Shown piece by piece: positions 6,572 to 6,931 of a stretch of DNA of 6,931 bases. The first letter of the stretch is position 1, and each line of letters starts with the position of its first letter. A model generated the notes under the pieces. That model did not search any database, was not told the DNA's origin, and saw only the letters and a program-made list of their open reading frames with translations. The position numbers and the translations under genes were made by a program. This stretch comes from Lachnospiraceae bacterium (GTDB lineage: Bacteria > Bacillota_A > Clostridia > Lachnospirales > Lachnospiraceae), in contig JAFQCI010000143.1 of assembly GCA_017416505.1 (NCBI GenBank), forward strand, positions 1 through 6,931. Direction: 5' to 3'.

Positions 6572-6577
6572 TCTATT

Positions 6578-6931
6578 ATGGCAGATAAAAAAACAGAAAA
6601 GCAGAAAGTACAAGAAATCACAGAAAAACTGGAACAAGGTATTAAGGAACTGTTTGAGAGTGAGAAGTATAAGAATTATCTTAACACCATGTCAAAATTT
6701 CATAATTACAGCTTTAACAATACCCTTTTAATTGCCATGCAAAAGCCGGATGCTACCTTAGTAGCCGGATTTCAGGCTTGGAAGAAAAATTTTGAAAGAC
6801 ACGTTAAAAAAGGGGAAAAAGGTATTCGTATTCTTGCCCCGGCACCATATAAGGTAAAAGAAGAACAGGAGAAACTTGATCCGGAAACGAATGAAATCAT
6901 GCTTGATAAGGATGGAAAGCCTGTTATGGAG
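6578..6931 (+). CDS. ArdC-like ssDNA-binding protein, N-terminal part (3' partial)
   Basis: The first 118 residues are visible and the frame is open at the window edge. After a charged N-terminal helix, residues about 31-88 carry the signature of the ArdC N-terminal domain (DUF1738). It includes KFHNYSFNNTLLI (40-52), the GFQAWKK segment (64-70) and HVKKGEKGIRILAP (75-88). ArdC proteins bind single-stranded DNA, and in plasmids and ICEs they protect incoming DNA from restriction; a metallopeptidase-like domain usually follows and would lie beyond the window. In Tn1549-like elements such genes sit close to the giant helicase gene, so this is probably element backbone lying on the far side of the inserted operon. 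The start is fixed by its GGAGG site. Domain identity is secure; anti-restriction activity in this element is inferred from the family. Confidence 0.88.
   Translation, partial: MADKKTEKQKVQEITEKLEQGIKELFESEKYKNYLNTMSKFHNYSFNNTLLIAMQKPDATLVAGFQAWKKNFERHVKKGEKGIRILAPAPYKVKEEQEKLDPETNEIMLDKDGKPVME

Noticed and set aside
2475..6577. Insertion sequence or transposon ends around the operon
   Set aside because: No transposase gene and no long terminal inverted repeats were found; the shared octamer alone is too short to prove a target duplication.
1..6931. CRISPR arrays, tRNA or rRNA genes
   Set aside because: No regularly spaced repeats, cloverleaf-like segments or rRNA-like sequence were seen.

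Overview
The window looks like part of an integrative conjugative element (ICE) of a low-GC Firmicute, probably a gut clostridial relative carrying a Tn1549/CTn-like element. This is judged from the gene families, the AGGAGG-type ribosome binding sites and the A/T-rich codon use. No integrase, relaxase or attachment site is visible, so the ICE assignment rests on the two flanking gene families.

Layout, all on the + strand. (1) Positions 1-2474 hold the C-terminal 823 residues of a very large SNF2/DEAD-like helicase, whose front lies outside the window. An imperfect hairpin at 2482-2514 closes this unit. (2) Positions 2475-2898 are an A/T-rich gap with weak promoter-like signals and one doubtful 90-codon reading frame. 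(3) Positions 2899-6347 hold a compact three-gene operon: a 317-aa restriction-endonuclease-like protein, a 158-aa winged-helix-like middle protein and a 672-aa Rad50/SMC-like ATPase. A strong intrinsic terminator closes it at 6376-6411. (4) Positions 6412-6577 are a leader with a TATAAT box, two minute reading frames and a perfect 10-bp hairpin. (5) From 6578 to the window end runs the first 118 codons of an ArdC-type (DUF1738) protein, again a typical ICE backbone gene.

The main discovery is the middle operon. Its order (nuclease-like effector, small middle component, SMC-like ATPase) and local motifs match Lamassu (LmuA-LmuC-LmuB, also DdmABC) and the wider ABC-three-component (ABC-3C) conflict systems. 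The likely logic is that the ATPase and middle protein sense foreign or abnormal DNA and control the nuclease-like effector. This version departs from the textbook motifs: the effector has Q-C-Y where Q-x-K is expected, the ATPase P-loop has Asp in place of its first glycine, and a CPIC Rad50-type hook sits mid-protein. The operon is clearly more A/T rich than its flanks. One hand-counted 60-base line in each gives 27/60 G+C in the helicase, 17/60 in the nuclease gene and 16/60 in the ATPase gene. It sits between two backbone genes like a defence cargo inserted into an ICE.
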